Source: Alphaproteobacteria bacterium (GTDB taxonomy: Bacteria > Pseudomonadota > Alphaproteobacteria > Caulobacterales > Parvularculaceae). Taken from it: a DNA stretch of 64,000 nt. The first letter of the stretch is position 1, and every line of letters starts with the position of its first letter. The notes beneath the pieces were generated by a model. The model worked only from the letters and a program-made list of their open reading frames with translations, had not been told where the DNA came from and did not search any database. The translations under genes were made by a program, and so were the position numbers. Shown piece after piece: positions 1-9,125 of the stretch. The stretch lies in the NCBI GenBank assembly GCA_030433215.1, contig JAUIMC010000001.1:372001-436000 (forward strand), written 5' to 3'.

Positions 1-584
1 GCGGCCTCCACCTTCGGGCCTCCCGGCGCCCCGAGCCCGAGCAGCTTTGCGGTCTTGTCGAAACACTCCCCGGCGGCGTCGTCGATGGTGGTGCCGAGGC
101 GGTCATACTTTCCGACGCCATGGACCCGGATGAGCTGGGTATGGCCGCCGGAAATCAGGAGGAGCAGATAGGGAAAGGGCGCGTTTTCGGTCATCCGCGC
201 CGACAGGGCGTGGCCTTCGAGATGGTTGACCGGGACGAGGCGGATCCCGTGCGCCAGGGAAATCGCCTTCGCCGTGGTCAGCCCTACCATCACTCCGCCC
301 ACAAGGCCGGGTCCGGCGGTGGCGGCCACAAGGTCGAGTTCTTCATAAGCGACGCCGGCTTTCGCGACCGCCTTTTCGACGGTGGCGTCGAGCCGCTCCA
401 CATGGCTCCGCGCCGCGATCTCAGGCACCACCCCGCCAAAGGCCGCATGGTCGTCATGATCGGTCCAGACTTCGTTCGATAGAATCCGGCACGAGCCGTC
501 GGCGCGGCGCAGGACGACCGCGGCGGCGGTGTCGTCGCAGCTCGTCTCGACGCCCAGCGCCAGAATGTCTTTCGTCTCGCTCAT
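1..584 (-). CDS. tsaD: tRNA N6-threonylcarbamoyladenosine transferase TsaD, N-terminal part (cut by window edge)
   Basis: Transfers the threonylcarbamoyl group to A37 of ANN-decoding tRNAs, with TsaB/TsaE, in the cytoplasm. Reading from the ATG at 584 the first ~194 residues are present and open to the window edge; the rest lies outside. The N terminus shows the ASKHA-type nucleotide fold ([14 protein letters not shown] near residues 10-23) and the metal-binding HLEGH motif near residue 110, followed by the [10 protein letters not shown] segment. It is divergent from hemC with about 140 bases between the starts, a common alphaproteobacterial arrangement. The family is about 340-360 residues long, so roughly half is missing only because of the window boundary. 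Confidence 0.95.
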   Translation of the reverse strand, partial: MSETKDILALGVETSCDDTAAAVVLRRADGSCRILSNEVWTDHDDHAAFGGVVPEIAARSHVERLDATVEKAVAKAGVAYEELDLVAATAGPGLVGGVMVGLTTAKAISLAHGIRLVPVNHLEGHALSARMTENAPFPYLLLLISGGHTQLIRVHGVGKYDRLGTTIDDAAGECFDKTAKLLGLGAPGGPKVEA

Positions 585-722
585 CAGGCTCTGCTTGCTT
601 CAGGCTTCGGGACTGCGTTAAGCCCCGGGAAGGAAAATCTGCATGGACAGGAAACTTCGCAAGGACGCAAGAGGCGTGCTCCCGCGCGGTTCCGCCGGAT
701 CCATATTCCGAAAGCGAAACGA

Positions 723-1673
723 GTGCCAGAAGACAAGTCTTTCGCCATCGCCAGCCGCCGGTCGCCGCTCGCCATGGCCCAGGCGCGGCTCGTCCAGTCC
801 ATGGTCGCCAAAGCCGCTGGCCTGCCTGCCGAAGCCGCGCCGATCCGCGATTACGTCTCCAGCGGCGACCGCAATCTCACAGGCTCCCTTGCGGAGATCG
901 GCGGCAAGGGGCTTTTCACCAAGGAGATCGAGGAGGCGCTGCTCTCAGGCGCGGCGCGGTTCGCCGTCCACTCCATGAAGGACATGCCGGCGGAAAGCCC
1001 GCCGGGACTCGTCACAGCGGCCATACCGCCCCGCGAGGACCCGCGCGACGCTTTCATTTCCTTCGTTGCGGAAACGCCATGGGACTTGCCGTCCGGCGCC
1101 AGGGTCGGCACCGCGTCGGTGCGGCGCGCGGCGCAATTGCTGGCCCGCCGGCCGGATCTCGAGACCGTCACCCTGCGCGGCAATGTCGGCACGCGCATCG
1201 ACAAGCTGGAGCGCGGCGAGGCCGAAGCGACCTTTCTGGCGCTCGCCGGGCTCAACCGGCTGAGCTTTGAAGATCACGCCACCACAATCATGGCTGTCGA
1301 CGAAATGCTGCCCGCCGTGGGGCAGGGCGCCTTGTGCGTACAGACCCGCGAGGACGATGCGGAGGCGCGCGAAATCGCCGCCGTCTTCAACTGCCCGCGC
1401 ACCAGCGCCTGCGTCGCCATCGAACGGGCTTTCCTCGCCGGGCTCGACGGGTCCTGCCGCACGCCCATCGCCGGGCTCGCGGTCATCGACGGCGGCGAGA
1501 TCGTTTTCCGGGGCGAGGTTCTGTCCCTCGACGGAAAAGAGCGGCACAGAGCCGAGCGCCGTTTGCCTTACGCGCCCGGCTGCGATGAGGCGGCGGCGAC
1601 GCTGGGCGCCGAAGCGGCGGCGGAAGTGAGGTCGGCGGCCGGCGAGGAGTTTTTCCGAAAGCTCGGCCAGTGA
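723..1673 (+). CDS. hemC: Porphobilinogen deaminase (hydroxymethylbilane synthase)
   Basis: Polymerises four porphobilinogens into hydroxymethylbilane, the third common step of tetrapyrrole synthesis, in the cytoplasm. The 316-residue protein has normal family length. It shows the N-terminal IASRRSPLAMAQA segment, the GGKGLFTKEIE loop, the HSMKDMP motif with the catalytic Asp region, RRAAQLL, and the dipyrromethane cofactor-attachment Cys in GSCRTPI (about residue 245). The start is GTG at 723, chosen because the conserved N terminus begins right after it. Its stop overlaps the hemD start by four bases, so the two are probably translationally coupled. Confidence 0.97.
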   Translation: MPEDKSFAIASRRSPLAMAQARLVQSMVAKAAGLPAEAAPIRDYVSSGDRNLTGSLAEIGGKGLFTKEIEEALLSGAARFAVHSMKDMPAESPPGLVTAAIPPREDPRDAFISFVAETPWDLPSGARVGTASVRRAAQLLARRPDLETVTLRGNVGTRIDKLERGEAEATFLALAGLNRLSFEDHATTIMAVDEMLPAVGQGALCVQTREDDAEAREIAAVFNCPRTSACVAIERAFLAGLDGSCRTPIAGLAVIDGGEIVFRGEVLSLDGKERHRAERRLPYAPGCDEAAATLGAEAAAEVRSAAGEEFFRKLGQ

Positions 1674-2404
1674 CGCCGCCGCGCGTCATCGTCACCCGGC
1701 CCGAGCCCGATGCGGCGGCCTTTGCCGATTTGTGCCGCGCGCATGGATTGGACCCGGTGCTCTCTCCGGTGATGACGATCGAAATCGAAAGCGCGCCCGT
1801 GGATTTGTCCGGCGATCTCGCGGACGCCGGCACGCTTGCTTTTACCTCGGCGAATGGCGTGCGCGCCTTTGCGGCAAAAGCCACAATGCGCGATCTGCCG
1901 GTTTTCGCCGTGGGCGCCGTCACGGCGGAGGCGGCGAAAGCAGCCGGGTTTGAAAATGTTCAGGCCGCTGGCGGCGATGTCGACAGTCTCGCCGCTCATA
2001 TCGCTTCCGAAAAGGAGCTGGCGGGCAAAGGCGTATTGCATATCGCCGGCGAGAACCGCGCCGGAGACCTCGTGGCGCTCCTCGAAAAACACGGGATTCC
2101 CGCGCGACGGCGCACGCTTTATCGCGCTGTCCCCGCCGAAGCGCTCACCGAGGCTGCGACAGCGGCGCTGAAAGACGAAAAAGCGGACCTCTGGGTCGGT
2201 CTTTTCTCCCCGCGCACGGCGCGGCTGTTCGTTGCGCTCGCGGAACGGGCGGGGCTGGCGGCGGCGCTTGGCCGCACGCGCGCGGCCTGCCTCAGCGAGG
2301 CGGTGGCCGAGGCCGCCGGCGAGGGCTGGGCGGCGCGTCCTGCGGCGCCGGAACGCAGCGCGGAAAGCCTTGTTGCCTTGATGACGGCGCAGGCGCGCGC
2401 TTGA
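1670..2404 (+). CDS. hemD: Uroporphyrinogen-III synthase
   Basis: Closes and inverts ring D of hydroxymethylbilane to give uroporphyrinogen III. The 244-residue protein has the two-lobed family layout: N-terminal VIVTRPEPDA, LAFTSANGVRAF near residue 60, and the second lobe with LYRAVP and GLFSPRTARLF. The family is poorly conserved in sequence, so the call rests on these motifs plus the fixed position after hemC. It begins at a GTG that overlaps the hemC stop (GTGA). The next gene, mic60, follows after 65 bases. Confidence 0.93.
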   Translation: MTPPRVIVTRPEPDAAAFADLCRAHGLDPVLSPVMTIEIESAPVDLSGDLADAGTLAFTSANGVRAFAAKATMRDLPVFAVGAVTAEAAKAAGFENVQAAGGDVDSLAAHIASEKELAGKGVLHIAGENRAGDLVALLEKHGIPARRRTLYRAVPAEALTEAATAALKDEKADLWVGLFSPRTARLFVALAERAGLAAALGRTRAACLSEAVAEAAGEGWAARPAAPERSAESLVALMTAQARA

Positions 2405-2469
2405 GCGGACCCGCGCCGCCGCTTATCTAGGGTTTAGAGCGCGCTGCGGCGCGAAACGGAGGGAGCTTC

Positions 2470-4086
2470 GTGGCGGACGAATCCGGCAAACGCGACGACG
2501 AAAACAAGGATGCGCCAGAAGACGGCGCAGACAAGAGCGGGGACGGCCAGTCCGGCATTCCCGAAGTCGAAGCGGAGCTCGTCAGCGAACAGGCCGCCGC
2601 CAGCGGCTCTGGCGACGCTTTTGACGCTGACGCCCCGAAGGATGCTTCTGAAACCGACGGCGCGCGCGAGGCCGAACCGGCCCCTGACCCTGAAAAGCCC
2701 GCCCGCAAATCCTCCCTGACGCCCGGCGTCATGCTGTTCCTCGCCTTTGTCGTGGTGGCGCTGATCGCCTTCGCGGTCTGGCGCTTCGCCCCTTTCGGCG
2801 CTGCGTCGTCGAATGGCGCCCCCGTTGAGACCTCTGCTGCGCAGGCGGAAGACGAAAACGCCGCCCCCGAAGAACCTTCTGCGTCAGACGAAGACGCCGC
2901 GCGGGCCGTGACACCCGTTGAAGAAGAACCGGCCGATCCGAAAATCGCCAATGCGCCAGCGGGCGAGCTGAAAACCTCGCCTGTCGCCGTCGAGGAAGAA
3001 GAGACCGGCGCCTTGCCGCCGGTCTCCGATGATGCGGCTGAAAAAATTCAGAACATGGCGGCGGCTGAAGCCAAGCAAGCCCCTGAAGAAGCGGTTGCTG
3101 AGGAAGAGACCGAAGAAGAAGCATCCGCCGCGCCGGTAGATGATCTGTCTACAGAAGAAGTTGCCGAAGCGAATGCCCCGGCGCCGACTGAGGATGAAGC
3201 CGACCTTTCCGAAGCCGGGATGGAAAGCGTTGAGCAAACCGCCGAAAACGACGCCGTTTCGGACGAGGCTGCGCCGCAGCAGAACCCAATGGCGCAGGCT
3301 GCTGCTCTCGAGACGCCGCCGGGCGATCCCGCCAATGCGCAGCGGCTAGCGGCGCTTGAAGGCGAGCTTGCGCGTCTGCGCGGCGAGTACGCTGACGAAA
3401 AACGCAACCTTGAAAACGAGTTGGCCCAAGCGCGCCGCAACGAGACGGATCTGGCCGCGGAAATCGAGCGCCTTCGCGCGGACCTTTCTGACGCGGAGGC
3501 CGTGCGCGACGAGGCCGTGAACGCGGAGGTCGCTTCCTTGCGCGCCGAAGTCGAAAGACTGCGCCGCGAGCAGGCCAATGTCTCCGCGCGCCAGATGCGC
3601 GCCTCCTTCGCCCTCGCCGCGCTTTCCCGCGCTGTCGATCAGGGCGATCCCTTCGCCGAAGAGCTTGATGCCGTCGAGGAATTTGCGCCCGGTGCGACGG
3701 GCGCGCTCGCTCCTTATGCCGAAAGCGGCGTCGCCACGGAAGCGGCGCTGCGCATTGGTTTCGACGCTGCCGCGCGCGAAGCCCTGGCCGCAGCAGGCCG
3801 GGAAAAGTCCGGCGGTGGCGTTGCAGGCCTGTTCGCGCGGGCGCAAAGCCTTGTCAGCGTCCGCCCCGCCGAACCGGTCGCGGGGGATGCGCCGGGGGCG
3901 ATTCTTTCTCGCGCTGAAAACGCGCTCGAGGAAGGCGATGTCGCCTTCGCCCTGGCGCAGCTTGAAGACCTGCCTCCCGTCGCAAAGGAAGCCATGGCCG
4001 CCTGGATTTCCGACGCGAAGGCCCGGGCGAAGGCGCAGGCCGCGCTGGCGTCGCTGCAGACTGACATTTCCGGCGAGACCGGCTAG
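2470..4086 (+). CDS. Mic60/mitofilin-like inner-membrane protein (COG4223 type)
   Basis: Alphaproteobacterial relative of mitochondrial Mic60, the membrane-bending core of the MICOS cristae-junction complex. The 538-residue protein has an acidic, Ala/Glu-rich cytoplasmic N terminus (residues 1-85), one transmembrane helix near 91-112, a long low-complexity acidic linker, a coiled coil at about 280-375 (heptad-like LEGELARLRGEYADEK), and a C-terminal alpha-helical mitofilin-signature region (residues 375-530). The order hemD-mic60-hemY is the known genomic setting of bacterial Mic60. The GTG at 2470 follows a GGAGGGAG ribosome site. The sequence is low-complexity outside the coiled coil and C-terminal domain, so identity relies on architecture and context. 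Confidence 0.85.
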   Translation: MADESGKRDDENKDAPEDGADKSGDGQSGIPEVEAELVSEQAAASGSGDAFDADAPKDASETDGAREAEPAPDPEKPARKSSLTPGVMLFLAFVVVALIAFAVWRFAPFGAASSNGAPVETSAAQAEDENAAPEEPSASDEDAARAVTPVEEEPADPKIANAPAGELKTSPVAVEEEETGALPPVSDDAAEKIQNMAAAEAKQAPEEAVAEEETEEEASAAPVDDLSTEEVAEANAPAPTEDEADLSEAGMESVEQTAENDAVSDEAAPQQNPMAQAAALETPPGDPANAQRLAALEGELARLRGEYADEKRNLENELAQARRNETDLAAEIERLRADLSDAEAVRDEAVNAEVASLRAEVERLRREQANVSARQMRASFALAALSRAVDQGDPFAEELDAVEEFAPGATGALAPYAESGVATEAALRIGFDAAAREALAAAGREKSGGGVAGLFARAQSLVSVRPAEPVAGDAPGAILSRAENALEEGDVAFALAQLEDLPPVAKEAMAAWISDAKARAKAQAALASLQTDISGETG

Positions 4087-4096
4087 GAGCGCCCCA

Positions 4097-5626
4097 ATGA
4101 TCCGTATCCTGATTTTTCTCCTGGGCGCGGTCTTTTTCGCCTTTGTCATCACCTATCTGGCGACTCTCGATCACCGCATTACCGGCGAGGCCTTCGGCTA
4201 TCAGTTCGACGGGCCGTCGGGGCTTATTCTCGGCGGTGTGGTGTTTCTCTTTCTCGCCGCCATCTATCTCACCCACAAGATCAAGGACATCGCCGCGATT
4301 CCGGCGAAGATCCGGGCGAAGGACGCGCAAACCCGCCGGGAACGCGGCATTGCGGCGCTGACCCGCGGGCTTGAAGCGGCGGCTGCCGGCGACGGCGAGG
4401 ATGCGGCCCATCACGCCCGCGTCGCACGGCGCAATCTCGACGACGTGGCGCTCACAAGGCTGTTGACGGCGCAGGCGGCGCAACTTTCCGGCGATGCGTC
4501 GACCGCGAAAGCGAGCTTTTCGGAAATGCTCGCCGCGCCGGAGACGGAGTTTTTAGGACTGAAAGGCCTTTACGCGCAGGCCATGGCGGCGGGCGAAACC
4601 GAAAAGGCCAAGGGCTATGCCGAGCGCGCTTTTCGTTTGCGCCCCAACGCCGCCTGGGCGTTCCAGTCGGTGTTCGATCTCGGGCTCGAACGCGGCGCCT
4701 GGGGCGAAACCCGCAATGCGGTCGAACATGCGAAAAGAAACAATGCGGTGGAGGCCGCGCGCGCCGACCGCGCACGGGCGGCCCTTTTGACGGCGGACGC
4801 CTATGCGCTCGGCGATCAGCACGCTGCGCTTGCCGAGGCGGAAGCGGCCTTGAAGATCGCCCATGGTTTCACGCCGGCCGCGGTGCTCGCCGCGCGCATC
4901 GCCATGGACGAAGGCAAGACCGGCAAGGCGGCGCATATTATCGAGAACGCCTTTTCCGAAACCGCGCATCCGGCGCTGATCAAGCTTTACGACCGTCTCT
5001 ACAAGGAAGACTCGCCGGACAAGCGCGCCCGCAAGCTCAAAAAACTCGCCGAGAAAAACCCCGACGCCGACGAGGCGGCGCTGTTGACCGCGCGCGCTGC
5101 AACGCTGACCGAAGACTGGTCCGAGGCCGTCGACGTTCTGGAACCGGTGATCGCCCGCCACCCGATGCCCGCAGCCTATTCCCTGATGGCGAAAGCCGCG
5201 CAGGGCCTTCACGGCGAGCACGCCGCGCAAATCTGGCTTGAACATGCCGCGAACGCGCCCCGCGATCCGCGGCCCGGCGCCGAAGGCGAGTTTCATCTGA
5301 CGCGCGAAGGCTGGGCGCGGTTGATCCGCGAATATATGGACTATGGCCGCCTCTCGCCGCCGCCCATTGAGGAAGCCGCCATCGGCATGTCGCCGGAAGA
5401 GGTGCGGCTGCTGCTGGCGTCGCCGGTTGTGGACGAGCCGGAAGCCGCAGAAGCGGAAGACGCCGAAGCCACGGCGGAAGCTGGGGAAGAAAACGACGTA
5501 CCGACCTCGGAGACGCCGCCCAAAGACACGGAAAGCGTCGCGGCGTCAGGGGAGGACGGCGACGATCACATCCATGACGACGAAGAGGCTGATCGCGCCG
5601 CCAATGCGGCGAGAAGCACGTCGTAA
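4097..5626 (+). CDS. hemY: HemY-type TPR protein, inner membrane
   Basis: Inner-membrane tetratricopeptide protein of the HemY family, linked to late haem synthesis in proteobacteria by operon position; its biochemical role is not established. The 509-residue protein has two N-terminal transmembrane helices (residues 3-22 and 38-57), the conserved HemY_N segment around LDHRITGEAFGYQFDG, then helical TPR-like repeats over residues ~70-400. It ends in a strongly acidic tail from about residue 450 with a DDHIHDDEEAD stretch, longer than typical. Start ATG 4097 lies ten bases after the mic60 stop behind TAGGAG. It closes the hemC-hemD-mic60-hemY run. Confidence 0.92.
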   Translation: MIRILIFLLGAVFFAFVITYLATLDHRITGEAFGYQFDGPSGLILGGVVFLFLAAIYLTHKIKDIAAIPAKIRAKDAQTRRERGIAALTRGLEAAAAGDGEDAAHHARVARRNLDDVALTRLLTAQAAQLSGDASTAKASFSEMLAAPETEFLGLKGLYAQAMAAGETEKAKGYAERAFRLRPNAAWAFQSVFDLGLERGAWGETRNAVEHAKRNNAVEAARADRARAALLTADAYALGDQHAALAEAEAALKIAHGFTPAAVLAARIAMDEGKTGKAAHIIENAFSETAHPALIKLYDRLYKEDSPDKRARKLKKLAEKNPDADEAALLTARAATLTEDWSEAVDVLEPVIARHPMPAAYSLMAKAAQGLHGEHAAQIWLEHAANAPRDPRPGAEGEFHLTREGWARLIREYMDYGRLSPPPIEEAAIGMSPEEVRLLLASPVVDEPEAAEAEDAEATAEAGEENDVPTSETPPKDTESVAASGEDGDDHIHDDEEADRAANAARSTS

Positions 5627-5691
5627 TTTTTTGGTTGAACAATGATGCGTGTCATCGCCAGCTTCATGCCGGCGATTCAGCCAAAAACTGG

Positions 5692-5714
5692 ATGCCCGGG
5701 ACAAGCCCGGGCAT
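5692..5714. repeat. REP-like palindrome (9-bp arms, 5-base loop)
   Basis: The arms ATGCCCGGG and CCCGGGCAT are perfect inverted repeats around ACAAG. It lies between the convergent hemY and acyl-CoA synthetase genes and sits in a wider context typical of short extragenic palindromes spread in alphaproteobacterial genomes. It may also act as a bidirectional transcription stop, though no T-run follows. Confidence 0.7.
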
Positions 5715-5779
5715 GACACATCAATTCGCTGTATATTGCTTGCCTGAACGCGGTCTTCGCCAGGGCGAGCGTAATAAAC

Positions 5780-7612
5780 CTACTCCGCCGCGTCCTTGCG
5801 CTCGCCGGTTTCGTCATTGGCGGGACTGGGGGCGGTCGCGGCATCGCCATCCGCGCCTTTGGGCGCCTTGGCGGCCGCTTTTTCTGCGGCCTTCGCTTCC
5901 TTTTCCACGCGTTTCTTTTCGGCCTTATCGGCGGCTTCGCGCTTCTTGAGGTCGCGTTTCGACAGCTCTTCGGCGGGCGGCTCCTGCGCTTTTTCGGCTT
6001 CCGCCGCGAGGATCGCGTCTTCGGCGATGGATTTGACTTTCAGGTAATCGATCTTGCCGGTGCCGAGCACGGGGATTTCGTCCACCGTAACGATCTTTCT
6101 GGGCACCGCGATTTCCGGGACGCCGTGCGACTGCGCCCAGGATAGCAACAGCCCGCGCGGCGCGTCCTTGCGGTCGGTGACCAGCACCACCTGCTCGCCC
6201 TTTCTCGGATCGGGCATGATCGCCGCAGCGTGGAGATTGTCCGGCCAGACGGCGGAGGCGCAGTTTTCGACAACCGCGAGCGAGACCATTTCGCCGCCGA
6301 TTTTTGCGAAGCGCTTCAGGCGGCCGCGGATCGACATATAGCCTTCGGCATTGATGGATACGATATCGCCGGTGTCGTGCCAGCCGTCCTCGAGCGGCGT
6401 GACAACGCCCGGATTGTCGGCCGAGAGATAGCCTTTCATGACATTCGGCCCGCGCACGAACAAACGCCCGGCGCCCTCAAGGCCTTCCACCGGCTCTAGC
6501 CGCGTCTCGATGGCCGGCAACAGCTTGCCGACCGTGCCGGAGCGGATGTCTCCGGGCTGGTTGGCGGCGAGCACGGGCGAGCCTTCGGTGACGCCGTAGC
6601 CTTCCAGGACCTCGAAGCCGAAGCGTTTTTCCGCGGCCTGGCGGGTCTCGTCGCGCACCCGCTCCGCGCCGCAGACCGCTATGCGCAAGGACGACATGCC
6701 GCCGTCGGGGCTCGCGCGCATATATTGCGAGAGAAACGTGTCGGTCGCGAACAACACCGTCGAGCCGGTTTCGAAAATCCGCTTAGGGATGATTTTCGTC
6801 TGTAGCGGCGAGGGGTGCAGCACAACCGGATAGCCGTTGAGGATCGGCCACAGCGCCCCGGCGGTCAGGCCGTAGCAATGGAAAGTCGGCAGCGGGTTGA
6901 AGAAAATGTCCGTCGGCAGAAGCTCCACATGCTCGGAGATCTGCTCGATATTGGCCATGATGTTGCGGTGAGAAAGAACGACGCCTTTGGGCGCGCCTTC
7001 CGTACCGGAGGTGAAGAGGATGACGCCGGGTTCTTCCGGGTTCGGATTGGCCGCCAGAAAGCTCGGAAACAAGGGCCCCAACAGCGCCAGCGCCTTGTCG
7101 CGCGGGCTGATCTCTTCGCGGATGTCTTCGAGATATAACAGCTCCACGGCCCCGGAAAGCTCGTCCATGAGATTTTCAAGACCGGCGAGCTCGACGAATT
7201 TTTTCGCGGTGACGATTTTCGTGACCTGCGCGGCTTCGCAAGCCGCGAGAAGGTTTTTCGACCCGGCGGTGAAATTCAGCATCGCCGGCACGCGACCGCG
7301 CGACAACAGCGCGAATAACGTGATGACCGCGCCCGCGCCGGTCGGCAGTAAGACGCCGACATGCTCGTTCTTTGTTGTGTGCCGGGCGAGCGCGCCGCCG
7401 AGCGCGAGCGAGCCGCGCGTGACGTCCTTGGTTTTCAGCTTGCGTCCGTCGCCATCGGTGATGATCGTCTTGTCCGGTTTTTCCCGGCGCGCATGGTCGA
7501 GATAGGCCTGAAAAATCGCGCGCCGCGACCGGCGCTCGATGCGTTTGACCGGATCACCCATATCCCTGACGTCCTTCCCGCCTGTCTGGCGGTGTTTCCC
7601 CCGCCTCGCCAT
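5780..7612 (-). CDS. AMP-dependent acyl-CoA/acyl-ACP synthetase, Aas-like, with lysine-rich tail
   Basis: Adenylate-forming enzyme that activates a fatty acid. The P-loop motif LFTSGTEGAPKG is at residues 199-210, followed by the LPTFHCYGLT and GYGVTEGSP segments, the WHDTGDI aspartate motif and the C-terminal GKIDYLKVK catalytic lysine motif. The N-terminal half (LLPTGAGAVITLFALLSRG) resembles the synthetase half of the two-domain Aas protein, here without an acyltransferase domain. Residues ~535-610 form a charged Lys/Glu/Ala-rich helix-prone tail unusual for the family. The first ATG is at 7612, but a second in-frame ATG at 7561 has a better upstream GGAAGG and may be the true start. It converges on hemY. 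Confidence 0.85.
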   Translation of the reverse strand: MARRGKHRQTGGKDVRDMGDPVKRIERRSRRAIFQAYLDHARREKPDKTIITDGDGRKLKTKDVTRGSLALGGALARHTTKNEHVGVLLPTGAGAVITLFALLSRGRVPAMLNFTAGSKNLLAACEAAQVTKIVTAKKFVELAGLENLMDELSGAVELLYLEDIREEISPRDKALALLGPLFPSFLAANPNPEEPGVILFTSGTEGAPKGVVLSHRNIMANIEQISEHVELLPTDIFFNPLPTFHCYGLTAGALWPILNGYPVVLHPSPLQTKIIPKRIFETGSTVLFATDTFLSQYMRASPDGGMSSLRIAVCGAERVRDETRQAAEKRFGFEVLEGYGVTEGSPVLAANQPGDIRSGTVGKLLPAIETRLEPVEGLEGAGRLFVRGPNVMKGYLSADNPGVVTPLEDGWHDTGDIVSINAEGYMSIRGRLKRFAKIGGEMVSLAVVENCASAVWPDNLHAAAIMPDPRKGEQVVLVTDRKDAPRGLLLSWAQSHGVPEIAVPRKIVTVDEIPVLGTGKIDYLKVKSIAEDAILAAEAEKAQEPPAEELSKRDLKKREAADKAEKKRVEKEAKAAEKAAAKAPKGADGDAATAPSPANDETGERKDAAE

Positions 7613-7802
7613 TCATTTCAATGTAGCGCGGCGGGACCGGAATTTCCAGAACGATCGGGCGCCATAAGCCTTTGAAATGGGACGCTTAAAGCCCTCGGCG
7701 CCGGCGATCCGGTTTGAAAAAAGGAACTCCGGCGACGCGCGGAACGCGCCGCCGGAGCGGGAGCAGCAAATAAGGCGCGTGAAGCCTTGAACAAAGGCGG
7801 CC

Positions 7803-8312
7803 TTATTCGCTGGGGGGCAGCAAAACGCTGTCGATGATGTGAATGACGCCGTTGGACGCTTTGACGTCGGCGGTCGTGACCGTCGCGTCATTGATCATCA
7901 CCGCGCCGTTCTCAACCGCGATGGAAATGCTTTTTCCATTCACCGTTTCAGCGCTTTCTAGATTGACCACATCGGCGGCTTTCACTTTGCCGGGCACGAC
8001 GTGATAGGTGAGGATGGCGGTGAGTTTGTCCTTGTTTTCCGGCATCAAAAGCGTTTCCACCGTGCCGTCGGGAAGTTTTTCAAACGCCGCATCAGTGGGC
8101 GCAAAGACGGTGAAAGGCCCTTCGCCTTTGAGGGTTTCCACAAGACCGGCTTCGGTCAGCGCCGTCGCCAGCGTGGTGAACTGGCCAGCCTCGACGGCGG
8201 TGTCGACGATATCTTTTTTGTCTTTCTTGTGATGATCGGCGCTTGCGATGCCGAAGGCTGCGAGAGAGGCGGCTGCTGCGGCGATCATCGTTTTGGTGAA
8301 AGTCATCTGCAT
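7803..8312 (-). CDS. Exported fasciclin (FAS1) domain protein
   Basis: Secreted or periplasmic single-FAS1 protein, a family involved in adhesion or surface interaction. The 169-residue product has a signal peptide (residues 1-25, cleavage near ASA-DHH) and one FAS1 domain with the H1 box [10 protein letters not shown], the YHVVPGKV segment and the terminal [14 protein letters not shown]2 box. A His/Lys patch (DHHKKDKKD) follows the cleavage site. It diverges from the XRE-cupin regulator gene across a 215-base AT-richer region, so that regulator could control it; this is inference. Confidence 0.93.
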   Translation of the reverse strand: MQMTFTKTMIAAAAASLAAFGIASADHHKKDKKDIVDTAVEAGQFTTLATALTEAGLVETLKGEGPFTVFAPTDAAFEKLPDGTVETLLMPENKDKLTAILTYHVVPGKVKAADVVNLESAETVNGKSISIAVENGAVMINDATVTTADVKASNGVIHIIDSVLLPPSE

Positions 8313-8469
8313 GGGTCGCGTGCTCCTTTATTAGCGGGGAACCGCCAGGCTTTTGGGCCTCAGGCGGGCGCCGGCGCGCTTTTTTCGATGAACGGGACCG
8401 GCGACTGGCTTTCACTTAGGGAAATTAGAATTGAATGATACTCAAATGTGCGTGACATGAAATTTTACT

Positions 8470-8484
8470 TTCTTGAAAAGAAAA
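8470..8484. promoter_or_regulatory. Candidate operator palindrome upstream of the XRE-cupin gene
   Basis: TTTCTT-GAA-AAGAAA is a perfect inverted repeat with 6-bp arms. It ends 43 bases before the regulator start, in the AT-rich gap shared with the fasciclin gene. Autoregulation by the adjacent HTH protein is a plausible role but is inferred from position and symmetry alone. Confidence 0.4.
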
Positions 8485-8527
8485 TCAATCTGCTTATTTT
8501 GAGCCCCGCGAAAGTGAGGGGCAGATC

Positions 8528-9109
8528 ATGCTTTCAGAAGCGCTCGCCGAAGGGCTCGAACAATATGAAATCGGATCGAAGATCCGGGCGCTGAGGCTGA
8601 AAAAGGGCATGGCGCTCGCCCAGCTCGGGGACCATTCAGGGCTATCGACGGCCATGCTGTCGAAAATCGAACGGGGCCGCATCATCCCGACTTTGCCGAC
8701 GCTGATGCGCATCGCCATGGTGTTCGGCGTCGGTCTGGATCATTTCTTTACCGACGAGGACCGCCCGGCCGCCGCAGTCACGCGCAAGAAAGAGCGCCTG
8801 CGCTTTCCCGAGCGCAAGGACATGGAAGGCGAAACCTATTTCTTCGAAAGCCTGAACTTTCCGATCACGGATAAAAAGCTGGAGGGGTATTATGCGGAGT
8901 TTTCGGCCTATTCCGAAGCGTCGAAACCTCATGCGCATGACGGCGCCGAGCTTCTTTTCGTTCTTAAAGGCCGGCTTGGCGTGACCGTCGGCGGCGAAGA
9001 CCATCTTTTGGATGAGGGCGACGCGATCTATTTCGACAGCGGCGCGCCGCACAGCTATCGCCGGGTCGGGCGGGCGGCCTGTTCCGCGATTATTATTGTC
9101 ACGGCCTGA
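8528..9109 (+). CDS. XRE-family transcriptional regulator with C-terminal cupin domain
   Basis: Cytoplasmic DNA-binding regulator. The 193-residue protein has an HTH_3 domain at about residues 17-72 (LAQLGDHSGLSTAMLSKIERG, then TLPTLMRIA) and a cupin_2 barrel at about 115-190 with the PHAHDGAELLFVLKG metal-type motif and a later GDAIYFDSGAPHSY motif. Members of this architecture commonly sense small amino- or carboxylic-acid ligands. The ligand here cannot be told from sequence. A GAGGGG ribosome site precedes the ATG. Confidence 0.92.
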   Translation: MLSEALAEGLEQYEIGSKIRALRLKKGMALAQLGDHSGLSTAMLSKIERGRIIPTLPTLMRIAMVFGVGLDHFFTDEDRPAAAVTRKKERLRFPERKDMEGETYFFESLNFPITDKKLEGYYAEFSAYSEASKPHAHDGAELLFVLKGRLGVTVGGEDHLLDEGDAIYFDSGAPHSYRRVGRAACSAIIIVTA

Positions 9110-9125
9110 AGCTTTGTGGGCGCGG

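Noticed and set aside
2427-5642. Long antisense frames across mic60 and hemY
   Set aside because: GC-rich shadows of the real genes, without ribosome sites or family motifs.
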